DNA of 49,497 nt from Streptomyces sp. ISL-11 (GCF_018614525.1 NZ_JAGGOL010000125.1:1-49497), one strand, 5' to 3'; counted from the stretch's first letter, positions 33,360 to 41,507 are shown. The notes: generated from the letters alone by a model not told the origin. Numbers and translations are program-made.

Positions 33360-33660
33360 CGAGCTCCCGGAGCTCTTAGCCTGACCGACCCCGGCATCCG
33401 CGAGCAGCTGGAGGCGCTGCCCGAATCGGCGGCGCTGATCGGCCTTGGGACGGACGGGCAGCCGGTCGCTTCGACCTGGGTGCCGCCGCGTGCAGCCTCG
33501 TCTGCACCGGGAGCGGCGGCGGCAGCACGACCATCCTGCACACCCTCACTGCCCAACTCCTGCACCACGGCGCCCACGCCCTGGTTTTCGACGCCAAGCG
33601 TTTCTCCCACTCGTGGGCGCGCGAGCTGCCGACGGTGACATGGATGAAAGTGACGTCCCG
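33360..33660 (+). pseudogene. FtsK/SpoIIIE-like transfer ATPase remnant
   Basis: Plus-strand sequence reads SLTDPGIREQLEALPESAAL followed, in another frame, by LGAAACSLVCTGSGGGSTTI then LHTLTAQLLHHGAHALVFDAKRFSHSWARELPTVTW. This looks like the Walker A region (G-x-G-G-G-S-T/K) and following helices of FtsK/SpoIIIE-type DNA translocases used by actinomycete conjugative elements. It is cut at both ends and has at least one frameshift, with the P-loop lysine lost. A fragment only. Confidence 0.6.
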
Positions 33661-33787
33661 CCGCTGACAGGTCGACTGGGAACTCTGGGAAGCGTCTTAG
33701 GCGAGCGGTGGGCCGAGTTCACCTCAGGGCAGAGTCGGTGGGTGCTGCAGCTCTTGCGGACGTCTCTCCGATAAGGCACCGCTCCCA

Positions 33788-34225
33788 TCACGCGGAGCGA
33801 GAAAGTTGTTCGCGCACCCATTCAGAATCAGGGTTGACATGCGGCTGACCCGCCACGACGACAGTCGGCACGGTCTCATTGCCATCGTTGGCTGCCCTCA
33901 CCACTGCCGCTCCAGCCGGGTCACGCCAGATGTCGACCCAATGCACTTCGCGGGCGCCACGGCCCAACCGGATGCGCAGTCGGAGGCAGTACTTGCAGCC
34001 CGGCCGCCAGAAGACGACCGGCCGGCCGTCGACCGCGTTGCGGCGGTGTGCCTCCAGCGCACCGATCGACCTCGGGAAAATAAGAGGCGAGTTCACGCCT
34101 GCGAGCAGCACAAACACCAGCAGGAGTGCTGCGGCTGCGCCAGGGGTCCCGCTGAAGATCAGCCCAGTCGCAACGACTGAGCCGCAGAGCACAAACAGCA
34201 TCGGCAAGATCCAAGCGCGCGTCAT
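33788..34225 (-). CDS. Membrane-anchored mycoredoxin/glutaredoxin-like protein
   Basis: A 145-residue protein. The first 60 residues form two membrane segments (ILPMLFVLCGSVVATGLIF and AAALLLVFVLLAGVNSPLIF). The rest is a glutaredoxin-like domain: PVVFWRPGCKYCLRLRIRLG has the CKYC redox pair (C77, C80), VHWVDIWRDPAGAAVVRAAN follows, and NETVPTVVVAGQ carries the cis-proline. Mycoredoxins use mycothiol in actinomycetes to reduce mixed disulfides; the membrane anchor places the domain at the inner face of the membrane. Start at ATG 34225. Monocistronic. Confidence 0.85.
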   Translation of the reverse strand: MTRAWILPMLFVLCGSVVATGLIFSGTPGAAAALLLVFVLLAGVNSPLIFPRSIGALEAHRRNAVDGRPVVFWRPGCKYCLRLRIRLGRGAREVHWVDIWRDPAGAAVVRAANDGNETVPTVVVAGQPHVNPDSEWVREQLSRSA

Positions 34226-34292
34226 GAAGACGAAGGCTATCGATGAGTCGAAATACTCCTCGAACTAGGTCACTCACCTCGGGGTTCGCAGG

Positions 34293-34359
34293 GAAACGGC
34301 CTTCGTCGTGATCACGTGTATTCCTTGGTCGGAGCACATGATCAGACGGAGGCCGTTTC
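34293..34359. terminator. Large imperfect hairpin between two minus-strand genes
   Basis: Arms of about 25 bases: GAAACGGCCTTCGTCGTGAT at 34293 onwards and its near-complement ending GGAGGCCGTTTC at 34359, with a few mismatches and one bulge; the loop is about 16 bases. It begins about 37 bases beyond the stop of the VOC gene on the minus strand and is probably its terminator. Confidence 0.6.
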
Positions 34360-34395
34360 TCTGTCCGGCGACCCTGATGCAGGTGAAGGACGAGC

Positions 34396-34815
34396 TCAGC
34401 AGACGCAGAACTCGTGACCCTCGGGATCGGCCATGACGACATGGTGATCCTGGACTTCCCGCAGCACGGTGGCTCCGGCCGCTGCCAGCCGCCCGACTGT
34501 CCTGGTGATCACGGCCCATCGATCGCCTGCGCTGTCCTGGCCGGTAACACGGACGTCCAGGTGGAGCCGGTTCTTCGCCACCTTCGGCTCTCGCACCTGC
34601 TGAAGAAACAGCCGAGGGCCTGCACCGGCCGGGTCGCAGAGCCAGGCGCCGTCCTCCGCATCGTCCTCGGAGAGGTCGAACTGCTGAAGCCACTCCTCCC
34701 TGGTGGCGAACGGAGCCGGCGGAGGCTCGTCCACGTATCCCAGCGCCAGCTTCCAGAACTCCGCGAGCCGAGTAGGGTCCGCGCAGTCGAGCGTCAAGTC
34801 GATCCTGAATGCCAC
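34396..34815 (-). CDS. VOC-superfamily (glyoxalase-like) protein
   Basis: A 139-residue protein: FRIDLTLDCADPTRLAEFWKLALGYV, then RLHLDVRV, LAAAGATVLREVQDHHVVMADPEGHEFCVC. It has the same build as the VOC protein at 22597-22980 (TLDCADPTRLAEFW against VIDCTDPDRLAAFW), suggesting related paralogues with different acquisition histories. The ending DPEGHEFCVC is typical of this subgroup. The GTG at 34815 is chosen because GAGGAGGGGG lies at good distance; the longer frame has no support. Confidence 0.85.
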   Translation of the reverse strand: MAFRIDLTLDCADPTRLAEFWKLALGYVDEPPPAPFATREEWLQQFDLSEDDAEDGAWLCDPAGAGPRLFLQQVREPKVAKNRLHLDVRVTGQDSAGDRWAVITRTVGRLAAAGATVLREVQDHHVVMADPEGHEFCVC

Positions 34816-35038
34816 CCCGGTACCCCCTCCTCGACGGATGACACGACCGTACACAGCAGGTGTGACAACTGAGGCTCGACCGACATGTCATCCGGGGTCT
34901 GCCAGGAGCTGGAGGGGTTCCTGGCTCCCGGGTTTCTGTGGGGCTCACCCGGTCCGGTGTTTCGCCGGGGACGCAGCCTTCTTTCCTCGTCCCGCTCCGT
35001 CCGCCGCTGCGCGCGGATATCTTCTTCGCCGGGATCTT

Positions 35039-35731
35039 TCAGCCAGCGGAGCCGGTGGCTTCCATACCGGTGTCGGTGTCGGCGCGGTCGATGGACGCCG
35101 GGAGGGCTGCCATGGGGCCGATGGCATCGGAGGGCGCGGGCGCCGTCTTCGCCGCGGCGGGGGCGGGGTGGTCCTTGACATCGTCCATCGAGTGCAGTTG
35201 GGCGAACTCGTCAGCGAGCAGGCCCATCATGACAACATCGTGGTACTGGCCGGCGAGGAACACGTGATCGCGGAGGTGACCCTCCTCGATGAAACCGAGC
35301 CGACGTTGAAGTGCCAGCGAGGCATCGTTGTGTGCGAAGACCCGTGCTTGGCACTTGTGATAGCGCCGTTCGGCGAACATGAAGCGCAGCAGCAGCACAG
35401 CGGCCTCTGCCGCATAGCCTTCACCCCGGTGATCAGAGCCGATCGTGACGCCGTACTCGAACCAGCCCGAATGTAGCTCAGCGTGATGCGAGCCGACAGC
35501 ACCGACTATCTGCCCCGTACTGACGGCTTCGATCGCCAACTGGAAGCGGTCGCCATCGAAGCCGGCAACAGCCTGCTCCTTTGCCCAGGCCCGGAACCCC
35601 TCGGCAGAACGGGGCGGGTGCAGCAGGTCTCCCAACCGCTCCTCGTCCTCGGCGAAACGCATGAATGCCGTCCAGTCGTCAGGCTCGATACCGCGCAGGC
35701 GTACCCGTTTGCCAGTCCAGAACGATGTCAT
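35039..35731 (-). CDS. GNAT-family N-acetyltransferase (RimJ/RimL type)
   Basis: A 230-residue protein. The acetyltransferase domain covers about residues 1-180: RVRLRGIEPDDWTAFMRFAEDEERLG, then FEYGVTIGSDHRGEGYAAEAAVLLLRFMFAE, where R-G-E-G-Y-A forms the acetyl-CoA pyrophosphate loop, and KCQARVFAHNDASLALQRRLGFIEEGHLRDHVFLAGQYHDVVMMGLL. The last 50 residues are a Pro/Ala-rich tail not seen in the family. The substrate could be a protein N terminus, peptide or antibiotic; no neighbour helps. Start at 35731. Confidence 0.88.
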   Translation of the reverse strand: MTSFWTGKRVRLRGIEPDDWTAFMRFAEDEERLGDLLHPPRSAEGFRAWAKEQAVAGFDGDRFQLAIEAVSTGQIVGAVGSHHAELHSGWFEYGVTIGSDHRGEGYAAEAAVLLLRFMFAERRYHKCQARVFAHNDASLALQRRLGFIEEGHLRDHVFLAGQYHDVVMMGLLADEFAQLHSMDDVKDHPAPAAAKTAPAPSDAIGPMAALPASIDRADTDTGMEATGSAG

Positions 35732-35908
35732 CCCCTATTGGATCACGCTGCAACACACGGGGCCTGGACTTTCGCGAACCGCTGAAACAGCGTGGGGGGG
35801 GGCAGCCACGGCGCGGGATTCGTGGACGGGCCGGGTCTCATCACGGCGTGCTCGCTGACCGCTCCCCGGTTCGCCGCTTGGGGTACCCGCACAGGTCGTT
35901 GCCTGTGC

Positions 35909-36138
35909 GGCACCCGGGTGGAGATCCACTCCCTCAACCAGTCCGGCGCGCCGCGCCCGCTCCAGCGCGTGGTGGAGTCCGGACGATGAACGTGCGCCGC
36001 TGGGACAAGATCGTCGGCTCCTGGGCGGCCGGCGACCACCAAGGCCTCGACGACGCGTGGACCGCCGATGTCCTGCCCGACCTGGGCAGCCAGCGGGGCC
36101 AGTGCGAGTACATCACCAACATCGGCTTCGCCGCATAG
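35909..36138 (+). pseudogene. C-terminal fragment of the 190-aa HTH (Tpg-like) gene
   Basis: Nearly the same sequence as 25349-25582: GTRVEIHSLNQSGAPRPLQRVV, then, after a one-base deletion (GTGGAGTCCGG against GTGGAGTACCGG), MNVRRWDKIVGSWAAGDHQG and GLDDAWTADVLPDLGSQRGQ up to TNIGFAA and the stop. The DNA identity is high, about 85-90% by eye. The first 115 codons are missing. This is a decayed copy of the same gene. Confidence 0.85.
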
Positions 36139-36488
36139 CCGAGTGCGACCGGCACTCCCGGGTTGGGTGGTGTTGGCGGGGGCGGGTACCGCCGGCCGGT
36201 GGTACCCGTGGCGTTATGGGGACGATGCGGTGGCCTGACCGGGTGCCGGGCCGGAGTGCTCCGGTCTGGCCGTGGTCCCTGGGCGGGTTGTTGCGGGCCG
36301 GTTGCCGGCTCACGGTGCGGTGCCTGGCTCGCGGCAGGGAAAGTGCTCGCCTGTCGCATCTCTCTCATTCCCGGTGAGCCGGAGTGCTGTCGCGCGTCGC
36401 CGACGGTGACCGGCTCGGTGTGGCGGACCGTACTAGAGCCTGTCTGACGGGTCGAGGGTGTTGAGGGTTTCTGCCGCCCCTGGTGGTG
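36139..36488. other. Gap without a recognised gene
   Basis: About 350 bases of GC-rich sequence with G-rich runs on the plus strand (GGTTGGGTGGTGTTGGCGGG). No ribosome binding site leads into a credible protein on either strand, and no repeat was seen. Confidence 0.45.
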
Positions 36489-37133
36489 TCAGATGCCGCG
36501 TTCGATCATGTCGATGACATGCTGGCCGGCGTCATGGGCCTGGGTGGGGTGGAGGCCGCGGAGGGGGCCGTCGATGAGGAGGACGGCGAGGCCGTGGACG
36601 GCCGACCATGCGAGGAACTCGGCTCCGGGGCGCCGGTCCTCGGCCAGGAGCCCGGTGTCCACAAGGCCGTCGAGGGCTTCTCCGAGCAGCTCGAAGGGGG
36701 TCTTGCCGGTGATGCCCGCGGCGGTGTCGGCGGCGGCGTGGGTCATGTCGCCGGGGACGTGGAAGGCGGTGCGGAACAGGCCGGGTTCCTCCTGGGCGAA
36801 GCGGAGGTACCCAGTGCCGACGGCACGGAAGCGGGCCCGGGCGGCGGCCACTGGGTCCTCGGCGGGCGGCAGGGCGGCCTGTTCGGCCTCCATGGTACGG
36901 GCGACCTGGGCCATGGCGGCCTGGGAGACGGCGTGGAGCAGGGCGTCGCGGTCGGCGAAGTGCCGGTAGGCGGCGTTGGGGACGACTCCGGCCTGCCTGG
37001 TGGCGGCGCGCAGCACGACGGCCTCCGGGCCGCCTTGGCGGGCGAGTTCGAGGGCCGCGTCGATGAGTGCGTTGCGCAGGTCGCCGTGGCGGTAGGTGTC
37101 CCGCTTGGGCTTGCCGTTCCCGGTCGCCGCCAT
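36489..37133 (-). CDS. TetR-family transcriptional regulator
   Basis: A 214-residue regulator. The N-terminal HTH reads RDTYRHGDLRNALIDAALELARQGGPEAVVLRAATRQAGVVPNAAYRHFADRDALLHAVSQ, with the YRHFADRDALL recognition-helix ending of the TetR family. The C-terminal ligand domain (TetR_C-type) covers about 80-214. ATG 37133 follows a GGAGG motif; a longer frame to 37241 is not used. It is divergent from two dihydrofolate reductase-fold genes, which it may control. Confidence 0.92.
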   Translation of the reverse strand: MAATGNGKPKRDTYRHGDLRNALIDAALELARQGGPEAVVLRAATRQAGVVPNAAYRHFADRDALLHAVSQAAMAQVARTMEAEQAALPPAEDPVAAARARFRAVGTGYLRFAQEEPGLFRTAFHVPGDMTHAAADTAAGITGKTPFELLGEALDGLVDTGLLAEDRRPGAEFLAWSAVHGLAVLLIDGPLRGLHPTQAHDAGQHVIDMIERGI

Positions 37134-37291
37134 GGCCGCCGCCTCCAATGTGGACAGCATCCACTTAAGTCGTCTAGGCTTTCGCATGATCACTCGGGGG
37201 CGAGGAGCACCGCACCCTCCGAATGTGGACATCGTACACAAGGGGCGGTCAACTGCCGTCCGGACATCTGTCGCCAGGGGACCCGATACTC
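37134..37291. promoter_or_regulatory. Divergent promoter with two TetR-operator-like repeats
   Basis: Two related sites: GTGGA-CAGCA-TCCAC (near 37150) and TGTGGACATCGTACACA (near 37224), each containing ATGTGGACA. The pair sits between the divergent TetR gene and the reductase gene, so a TetR dimer could bind each. Confidence 0.55.
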
Positions 37292-37852
37292 ATGGGCAAG
37301 ATCACGCACTTCGTGCACCAGTCGCTGGACGGCTTCATCGAGGGCCCGAACGGGGAGTTCGACTGGCCCCGCATGGACGGCGAACTGTCCGCCTACTCGC
37401 AGAGCCTCACCAACAGCGCCGACATCTTCCTGTACGGCCGCGTGGTGTGGGACATGATGTCCGGCTTCTGGCCCCGCGCCGAGGAGTTCTCCTCCCACGA
37501 GCACGACCTCGCCTTCGCGCCTGTCTGGCGCAAGGCGTCCAAGGTCGTCGTCTCCTCGACGCTGACCGAGGCGGACTGGAACACCCGCGTCATCAGCACC
37601 AACGTGGTCGAGGAGCTGACCGCCCTCAAGGACAGCGGCGCGCACCTGCTGCTGTTCGGCGGCTCCACGCTGGCCGGCTACCTCACCGAGCACCAGCTGA
37701 TCGACGAGTACCAGATCTTCGTCCACCCCGTCGTACTCGGCGGCGGCAAGCCCGTCTTCGCCACCCCGCACCAGCGGTTCGACCTGATGCTCACCGAGGC
37801 CAGGACCTTCGACTCCCAGGTGGTCCTCCTCCGTCACGAACGGGCCAACTAG
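37292..37852 (+). CDS. Dihydrofolate reductase-fold (RibD C-terminal) protein 1
   Basis: A 186-residue protein beginning MGKITHFVHQSLDGFIEGPNGEFDW. The RibD C-terminal domain features are HQSLDGFI near the start, LYGRVVWDMMSGFW, KVVVSSTL, LKDSGAHLLLFGGSTLAGYL and LIDEYQIFVHPVVLGGGKPVF, together the NADPH-binding DHFR-like fold. Many paralogues in Streptomyces have unknown substrates. A homologous gene follows at 38012. It is divergent from TetR. Confidence 0.88.
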   Translation: MGKITHFVHQSLDGFIEGPNGEFDWPRMDGELSAYSQSLTNSADIFLYGRVVWDMMSGFWPRAEEFSSHEHDLAFAPVWRKASKVVVSSTLTEADWNTRVISTNVVEELTALKDSGAHLLLFGGSTLAGYLTEHQLIDEYQIFVHPVVLGGGKPVFATPHQRFDLMLTEARTFDSQVVLLRHERAN

Positions 37853-38011
37853 CCGTTTCACCCCGGCCCCCCGACGGGCGGTCGACGACCCATGAGTTTC
37901 TCCGCGGCCGGCAGTCAAAGACCACGGCTGGAGCGCGGCAACGAGTACGACCGAAGCACGCACCCGCTGAACCTTCTTGCACCCAGACACGAGACACCGA
38001 GGAACCCGAAA

Positions 38012-38584
38012 ATGCGTACCCTGATCAGCACCGCGTTCATCTCGCTCGACGGTGTCGTGGAGGCCCCTGGCGGCGAGCCCGGGTACCGGAACTCCGGGTG
38101 GACCTTCAAGCACACGGAGTTCCTGCCCGAGGCGTTCGAGATCAAGGGCCGGGAGCAGAAGGAAGCCACCGCCATGCTGCTGGGCCGCACCAGCTACGAG
38201 GCGTTCAGCCCGGTGTGGCCCGACATGGCGGACTTCGCCGACTACAAGGTGATGCCGAAGTACGTCGTCTCCACCACCCTCACCGAGGACGACCTCGTGT
38301 CGAACTGGGGCGAGACCACGATCCTGCGCTCGCTCGACGACGTCGCCGCGCTGAAGGAGACCGAGGGCGGCCCGATCATCGTCCACGGCAGCGCCTCGCT
38401 GAACCGGGCCCTCTCGGACGCCGGTCTGATCGACCGCTACCACCTGCTGGTCTTCCCGCTCCTGCTCGGCGCGGGCAAGCGCCTGTTCAGCGCCACGGAC
38501 AAGGACACCCAGAAGCTGAAGCTCGTCGAGCACGAGGCCTACGCCAACGGCCTGCAGAAGAACGTCTTCGACGTCGTCCGCTGA
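38012..38584 (+). CDS. Dihydrofolate reductase-fold (RibD C-terminal) protein 2
   Basis: A 190-residue protein: MRTLISTAFISLDGVVEAPG, LLGRTSYEAFSPVWPDM, KYVVSTTL, LKETEGGPIIVHGSASLNRAL and LIDRYHLLVFPLLLGAGKRLF. It is the same fold as the gene before it but only distantly related, so the pair is not a recent duplication. A 159-base gap separates the two, so this gene may have its own promoter. Start at ATG 38012, behind a GAGGAA site. Confidence 0.88.
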   Translation: MRTLISTAFISLDGVVEAPGGEPGYRNSGWTFKHTEFLPEAFEIKGREQKEATAMLLGRTSYEAFSPVWPDMADFADYKVMPKYVVSTTLTEDDLVSNWGETTILRSLDDVAALKETEGGPIIVHGSASLNRALSDAGLIDRYHLLVFPLLLGAGKRLFSATDKDTQKLKLVEHEAYANGLQKNVFDVVR

Positions 38585-38636
38585 CGAAGTTCCCCAGCCG
38601 CGGTACACACACGGACAGAAGGACAGAACCTCCGAC

Positions 38637-38849
38637 ATGACTGCCGCAGTCAAAGGCCCTGCCAGCTACTTCCCCTCCATCGAGAAGAAGTACGGCCGCC
38701 CGGTCGCGGAGTGGAAAGACCTCATCCGCTCCTCCCCGCTGACCAAGCACATGGAGCTCGTCACCTGGCTCAAGACCGCACACGGCCTGGGGCACGGCCA
38801 CGCCAACGCCCTTGTCGCCCACACCCTCGCCGAAGATACCGGCAACTGA
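38637..38849 (+). CDS. DUF4287-domain protein
   Basis: A 70-residue protein, MTAAVKGPASYFPSIEKKYG followed by RPVAEWKDLI and KHMELVTWLKTAHGLGHGHANALVAHTL. This is the short DUF4287 module, with the conserved YFPSIEKKYGRP start and GLGHGHANALV ending. The function is unknown. It follows the second reductase by 52 bases and may belong to the same transcript. Confidence 0.85.
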   Translation: MTAAVKGPASYFPSIEKKYGRPVAEWKDLIRSSPLTKHMELVTWLKTAHGLGHGHANALVAHTLAEDTGN

Positions 38850-39032
38850 ATCTCCTCTACGGTCCAGGCCCGTTACCGACCCGTCAGACACGCCCCAGAT
38901 GCCTTGGCGGCAGGCCCTCATCCGTTGACCACTTCCCGGCCGGGACAGCGCGCGGGCGCCCCGGATCCTGTCCGTTCCGTCGGTCGTCCGGTGGAGCAGA
39001 ACGTCGTGGGGATCCGTGTCGTTGTTCTGGTC

Positions 39033-39377
39033 GTGAGCGGTGACACCGGTCCGGCGGGGCGCGAGCTCGTGGCAGATCTCGCACGGGGATACAACGCCGG
39101 TGATCTGCACCGTGCCCAGGCGTTCCAGCGTCTGGTCGGGCGGGCCGCGGAGGCATACGGAATCGCCCTGCATGACGCGGATGATGGCGATCTGGATACG
39201 GCCAACGAGGCGATGAGTCGCGCGCTGGAGGCGGTCGCGCAGGGGTTCGCTGCCTCGGCGCTGGAGGGCGTCGCCCAGGACGAGGTGCTGGGGCTGAGCG
39301 CGGAGCAGAAGCTGCGGATGGGCGAGCTGGCCGCCGGGCTGGACCTGGAGACGGCGGAGTTCCTCCGAGGCACGTGA
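39033..39377 (+). CDS. Hypothetical helical protein
   Basis: About 114 residues of helical, Ala/Glu-rich sequence (AGRELVADLARGYNAGDLHRAQAFQRLVGRAAEAYGIALHDADDGDLDTANEAMSRALEAV...). No family recognised. Start codons are uncertain: GTG at 39033 is used because the protein-like region begins there, but GTG at 38991 is possible; neither has a clear ribosome binding site. It lies between a complete small gene and a decayed region, so it may itself be partial. Confidence 0.5.
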   Translation: MSGDTGPAGRELVADLARGYNAGDLHRAQAFQRLVGRAAEAYGIALHDADDGDLDTANEAMSRALEAVAQGFAASALEGVAQDEVLGLSAEQKLRMGELAAGLDLETAEFLRGT

Positions 39378-39523
39378 CCAGCGACGCCGGTCAGCAACGA
39401 TGCGTCCGGTGATGGCACCACCGAGCCGGGCGAGCGATGGCGCCGATGGCGTGGCGTCTGTCCACAGCTGCCGGCGCCAGGTGGCCGAGTCGGCGGCGCA
39501 GTCGCCCGCAGCCGGCGTCCAGG

Positions 39524-39602
39524 GCATCAGGGGCAGCGACGCCGTCGCCCGCAAGCTCGACGAACTCGCCGGCGGCATCGCCACCCCGGCGACCGCCAAG
39601 CG
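39524..39602 (+). pseudogene. N-terminal fragment of the 190-aa HTH (Tpg-like) gene
   Basis: Reads QGIRGSDAVARKLDELAGGI then ATPATAKRRV, almost identical at DNA level to 25056-25135 of the intact gene (a handful of differences in about 78 bases). The rest of the gene is missing. It complements the C-terminal fragment at 35909-36138, as if one old copy had been split. Confidence 0.8.
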
Positions 39603-39714
39603 CAGAGTCTCCGTGACATCCGGCCACGGAGACTCCGCAAAAACCCGCTAGGCGGACGAGGGCACCACTGCTACATTTTCGGAGGCCGTGCGAGAGAACG
39701 AGGAGGTGGTACCC

Positions 39715-39768
39715 GTGAACGCAGTATCGACATGGGTGCTCCCCTCCGGGGTCACGGTCGGACGATAG
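39715..39768 (+). CDS. 17-aa upstream ORF (leader peptide)
   Basis: A short open frame of 17 residues, MNAVSTWVLPSGVTVGR (GTG start), behind a perfect GAGGAGGTGG ribosome binding site five bases before the GTG. Its stop codon lies within a hairpin (39759-39780) that precedes the alpha/beta hydrolase gene. The design suggests translational control of the hydrolase gene, but the signal is unknown. No residue run typical of an amino-acid attenuator is seen. Confidence 0.6.
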   Translation: MNAVSTWVLPSGVTVGR

Positions 39769-39780
39769 ATAGGTCGTCCG
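39759..39780 (+). promoter_or_regulatory. Hairpin overlapping the leader ORF stop
   Basis: A seven-base-pair stem CGGACGA/TCGTCCG with an eight-base loop TAGATAGG that contains the leader stop TAG at 39766-39768. Ribosomes finishing the leader would open it. Placed 37 bases upstream of the hydrolase ATG. Confidence 0.55.
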
Positions 39781-39816
39781 GGAGCGCCGCTCTGAGCACT
39801 CCCGAAAGGCACGACC

Positions 39817-40563
39817 ATGCAATTCACTTCCGAGCAGCGCCTCGACGACGGCGTCCTCGAACGCGAATTCACCCTCGGTGACATCCCCGGCATCCTGTGG
39901 ATGCCCCCATCCGCATCCGCATCCGCATCCGCACCGGTGCCGCTGATCCTGCTCGGCCACCCTCCCCTCGGGCTGCGCAAGATGTACCCCCGGCTGGTGG
40001 CTCGGGCCCGGCACTCCGCGGCGGATGGCTTCGCCACGGCCACCATCGAGCTCCCCGGAAGCGGTGAACGCCCCCGATGGGCCGCCGCCGAGCAGGCCCG
40101 CGCCGACCTGCGCCGGGCGATGGAGGCCGGCGAGCCGGTCAGCGACGAGATCGTCGACGCCCTCATCCTCCCGCTAGTCGAGAAGGCGGTCCCGGAATGG
40201 CAGGCCGCCCTGGACGCCCTCCTTTCGCTGCCCGAGATCGGCGGACCGGTCGGTTACTCAGGGGGAGTGATCTCCATCGGCATCCGCCTGGCGGTGGTCG
40301 AGCCGCGCATCTCGGCCGCCGTTCTGTTCGCCGGGAGCTTCGTGCCTCGCGCCATGTTCGAGGAGGCCCGCCAGGTCACCATTCCGCTGCACGTCCTGCT
40401 GCAGTGGGACGACGAAGGGAACGACCGGCAGACGGCCCTGGACCTGTTCGACGCCTTCGGCTCCAAGGAGAAGTCCCTGCACGCCAACATGGGCGGCCAC
40501 ACCGGCGTCCCGCAGTTCGCGGGGGACGCCGCGGCCCAGTTCTTCACCCGGCATCTGAAGTGA
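39817..40563 (+). CDS. Alpha/beta-hydrolase family protein
   Basis: A 248-residue protein with an alpha/beta-hydrolase core. The nucleophile elbow is GYSGG (in PVGYSGGVISIG), the acid is probably Asp in LLQWDDEGN, and the catalytic His is in NMGGHTGVP near the C terminus. The N-terminal domain (MQFTSEQRLDDGVLEREFTL) precedes the first strand LILLGHPPLGLRKMY with oxyanion-type H-P. It carries an in-frame hexanucleotide repeat (GCATCC, about four copies, from 39912) coding for Ser-Ala repeats, which could vary in number without breaking the frame. It is probably controlled by the upstream leader ORF. Substrate unknown. Confidence 0.85.
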   Translation: MQFTSEQRLDDGVLEREFTLGDIPGILWMPPSASASASAPVPLILLGHPPLGLRKMYPRLVARARHSAADGFATATIELPGSGERPRWAAAEQARADLRRAMEAGEPVSDEIVDALILPLVEKAVPEWQAALDALLSLPEIGGPVGYSGGVISIGIRLAVVEPRISAAVLFAGSFVPRAMFEEARQVTIPLHVLLQWDDEGNDRQTALDLFDAFGSKEKSLHANMGGHTGVPQFAGDAAAQFFTRHLK

Positions 40564-40799
40564 GGCCGGGCCGTCAGACCGGCAGCAGACGGTAGCTGAT
40601 GTCGGCCGGCATGCCGCTCATCGAGGACAGGTCCCGGCCCTCCGCAGCTTTCTGCACCGTGGGCCCCTGCTGAACTCTCGGCAGGGGCCCGTGCTGCCTG
40701 AAGTCATGAACTGTTCGATTTCTGCAGAGCTTCGAGTGCTGCCCAAACTCGTGTACAGGTGCTGTCGGTTCTCGTGAACAAAGCCACACACCGCCGCCA
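40564..40799. other. Gap before a TnpB relic
   Basis: No gene seen. The stretch near 40665-40695 contains a repeat pair (GGGCCCCTGC and GCAGGGGCCC) that can form a hairpin and may terminate the hydrolase transcript. Confidence 0.45.
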
Positions 40800-41372
40800 C
40801 GCAGAGCACGGTGGAGAAGTTCGAGTGTGTGCGTGGGTCGCACCAGCGCGGGCGCGCGGTCGTCATCGTCGACGACGAAGCACCCGTGCGTGCGGACGGC
40901 CGTGCGGTGGCCTTGCACTTGAACCGGGGGTAGCCGACCTTGCGGCCGGCCCGCCGCCCGGTGAGGGAGTCCAGCCAGTTCTTGAACGCCGCGTCAGCGT
41001 CCTGGAACGCGCTCTGGAAGGCGTAGGTGCCCACCTCGTGCCACCACGGGCACGGCCGGTGCGGACCGAGGGACCCCTCAGGTACCTGGAGCCGTCGGTT
41101 GTCACCTTGATCGCGTTCAGGTGCTTTTGAATCTGCAGCTTCTTCGGAAGCTCCAGCCGGGCGGTCTTGCGGGCGTCCTTCTCCGTTATCCCGCCCGCCA
41201 CCAGGGCGTCGACGTCACCGCGCCATTGCCGGTGAGCGCCGATCTTGACGCCCAGCGCGTGGTTGAACGCCCACCGGGCGGCCCCGGCGTGGCGCTTGAA
41301 CGCGGCGACCTGGGCGGCGGTCGGGTCGAGAGCGAAACGGAAAGCGCGCACGACCTCGGTGGTCTGGGTCAT
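40800..41372 (-). pseudogene. Truncated, frameshifted IS605-family TnpB relic
   Basis: The N-terminal half of a TnpB is readable: VVRAFRFALDPTAAQVAAFK, HAGAARWAFNHALG, ELPKKLQIQKHLN and, after a frameshift near 41035, GTYAFQSAFQDADAAFKNWLDSLTGRRAGRKVGYPRFK. The RuvC and zinc-finger half is missing. It belongs to a different lineage from the intact tnpB at 15359 because the sequences differ strongly. No element ends are visible. Confidence 0.8.
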
Positions 41373-41507
41373 GCAACACCTCCTCATATCGGTCTGGTGT
41401 TCCACCTACGAACAGGCGACCACATCGCAGGGGCCGCTACGGGCGGCCGCTGGGCGTGTCGCCGCCAGATCACCCTGGTTGCCCACCGGCTGAGGCCGTA
41501 CAGAGCG

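Noticed and set aside
32741..33610. Minus-strand 289-codon frame upstream of the ATP-grasp operon
   Set aside because: Composition is a shadow; protein-like fragments are on the plus strand.
39908..39936. Hexanucleotide repeat in the hydrolase gene as a phase-variation switch
   Set aside because: The unit is six bases, so changes in copy number keep the frame and cannot switch the gene off.
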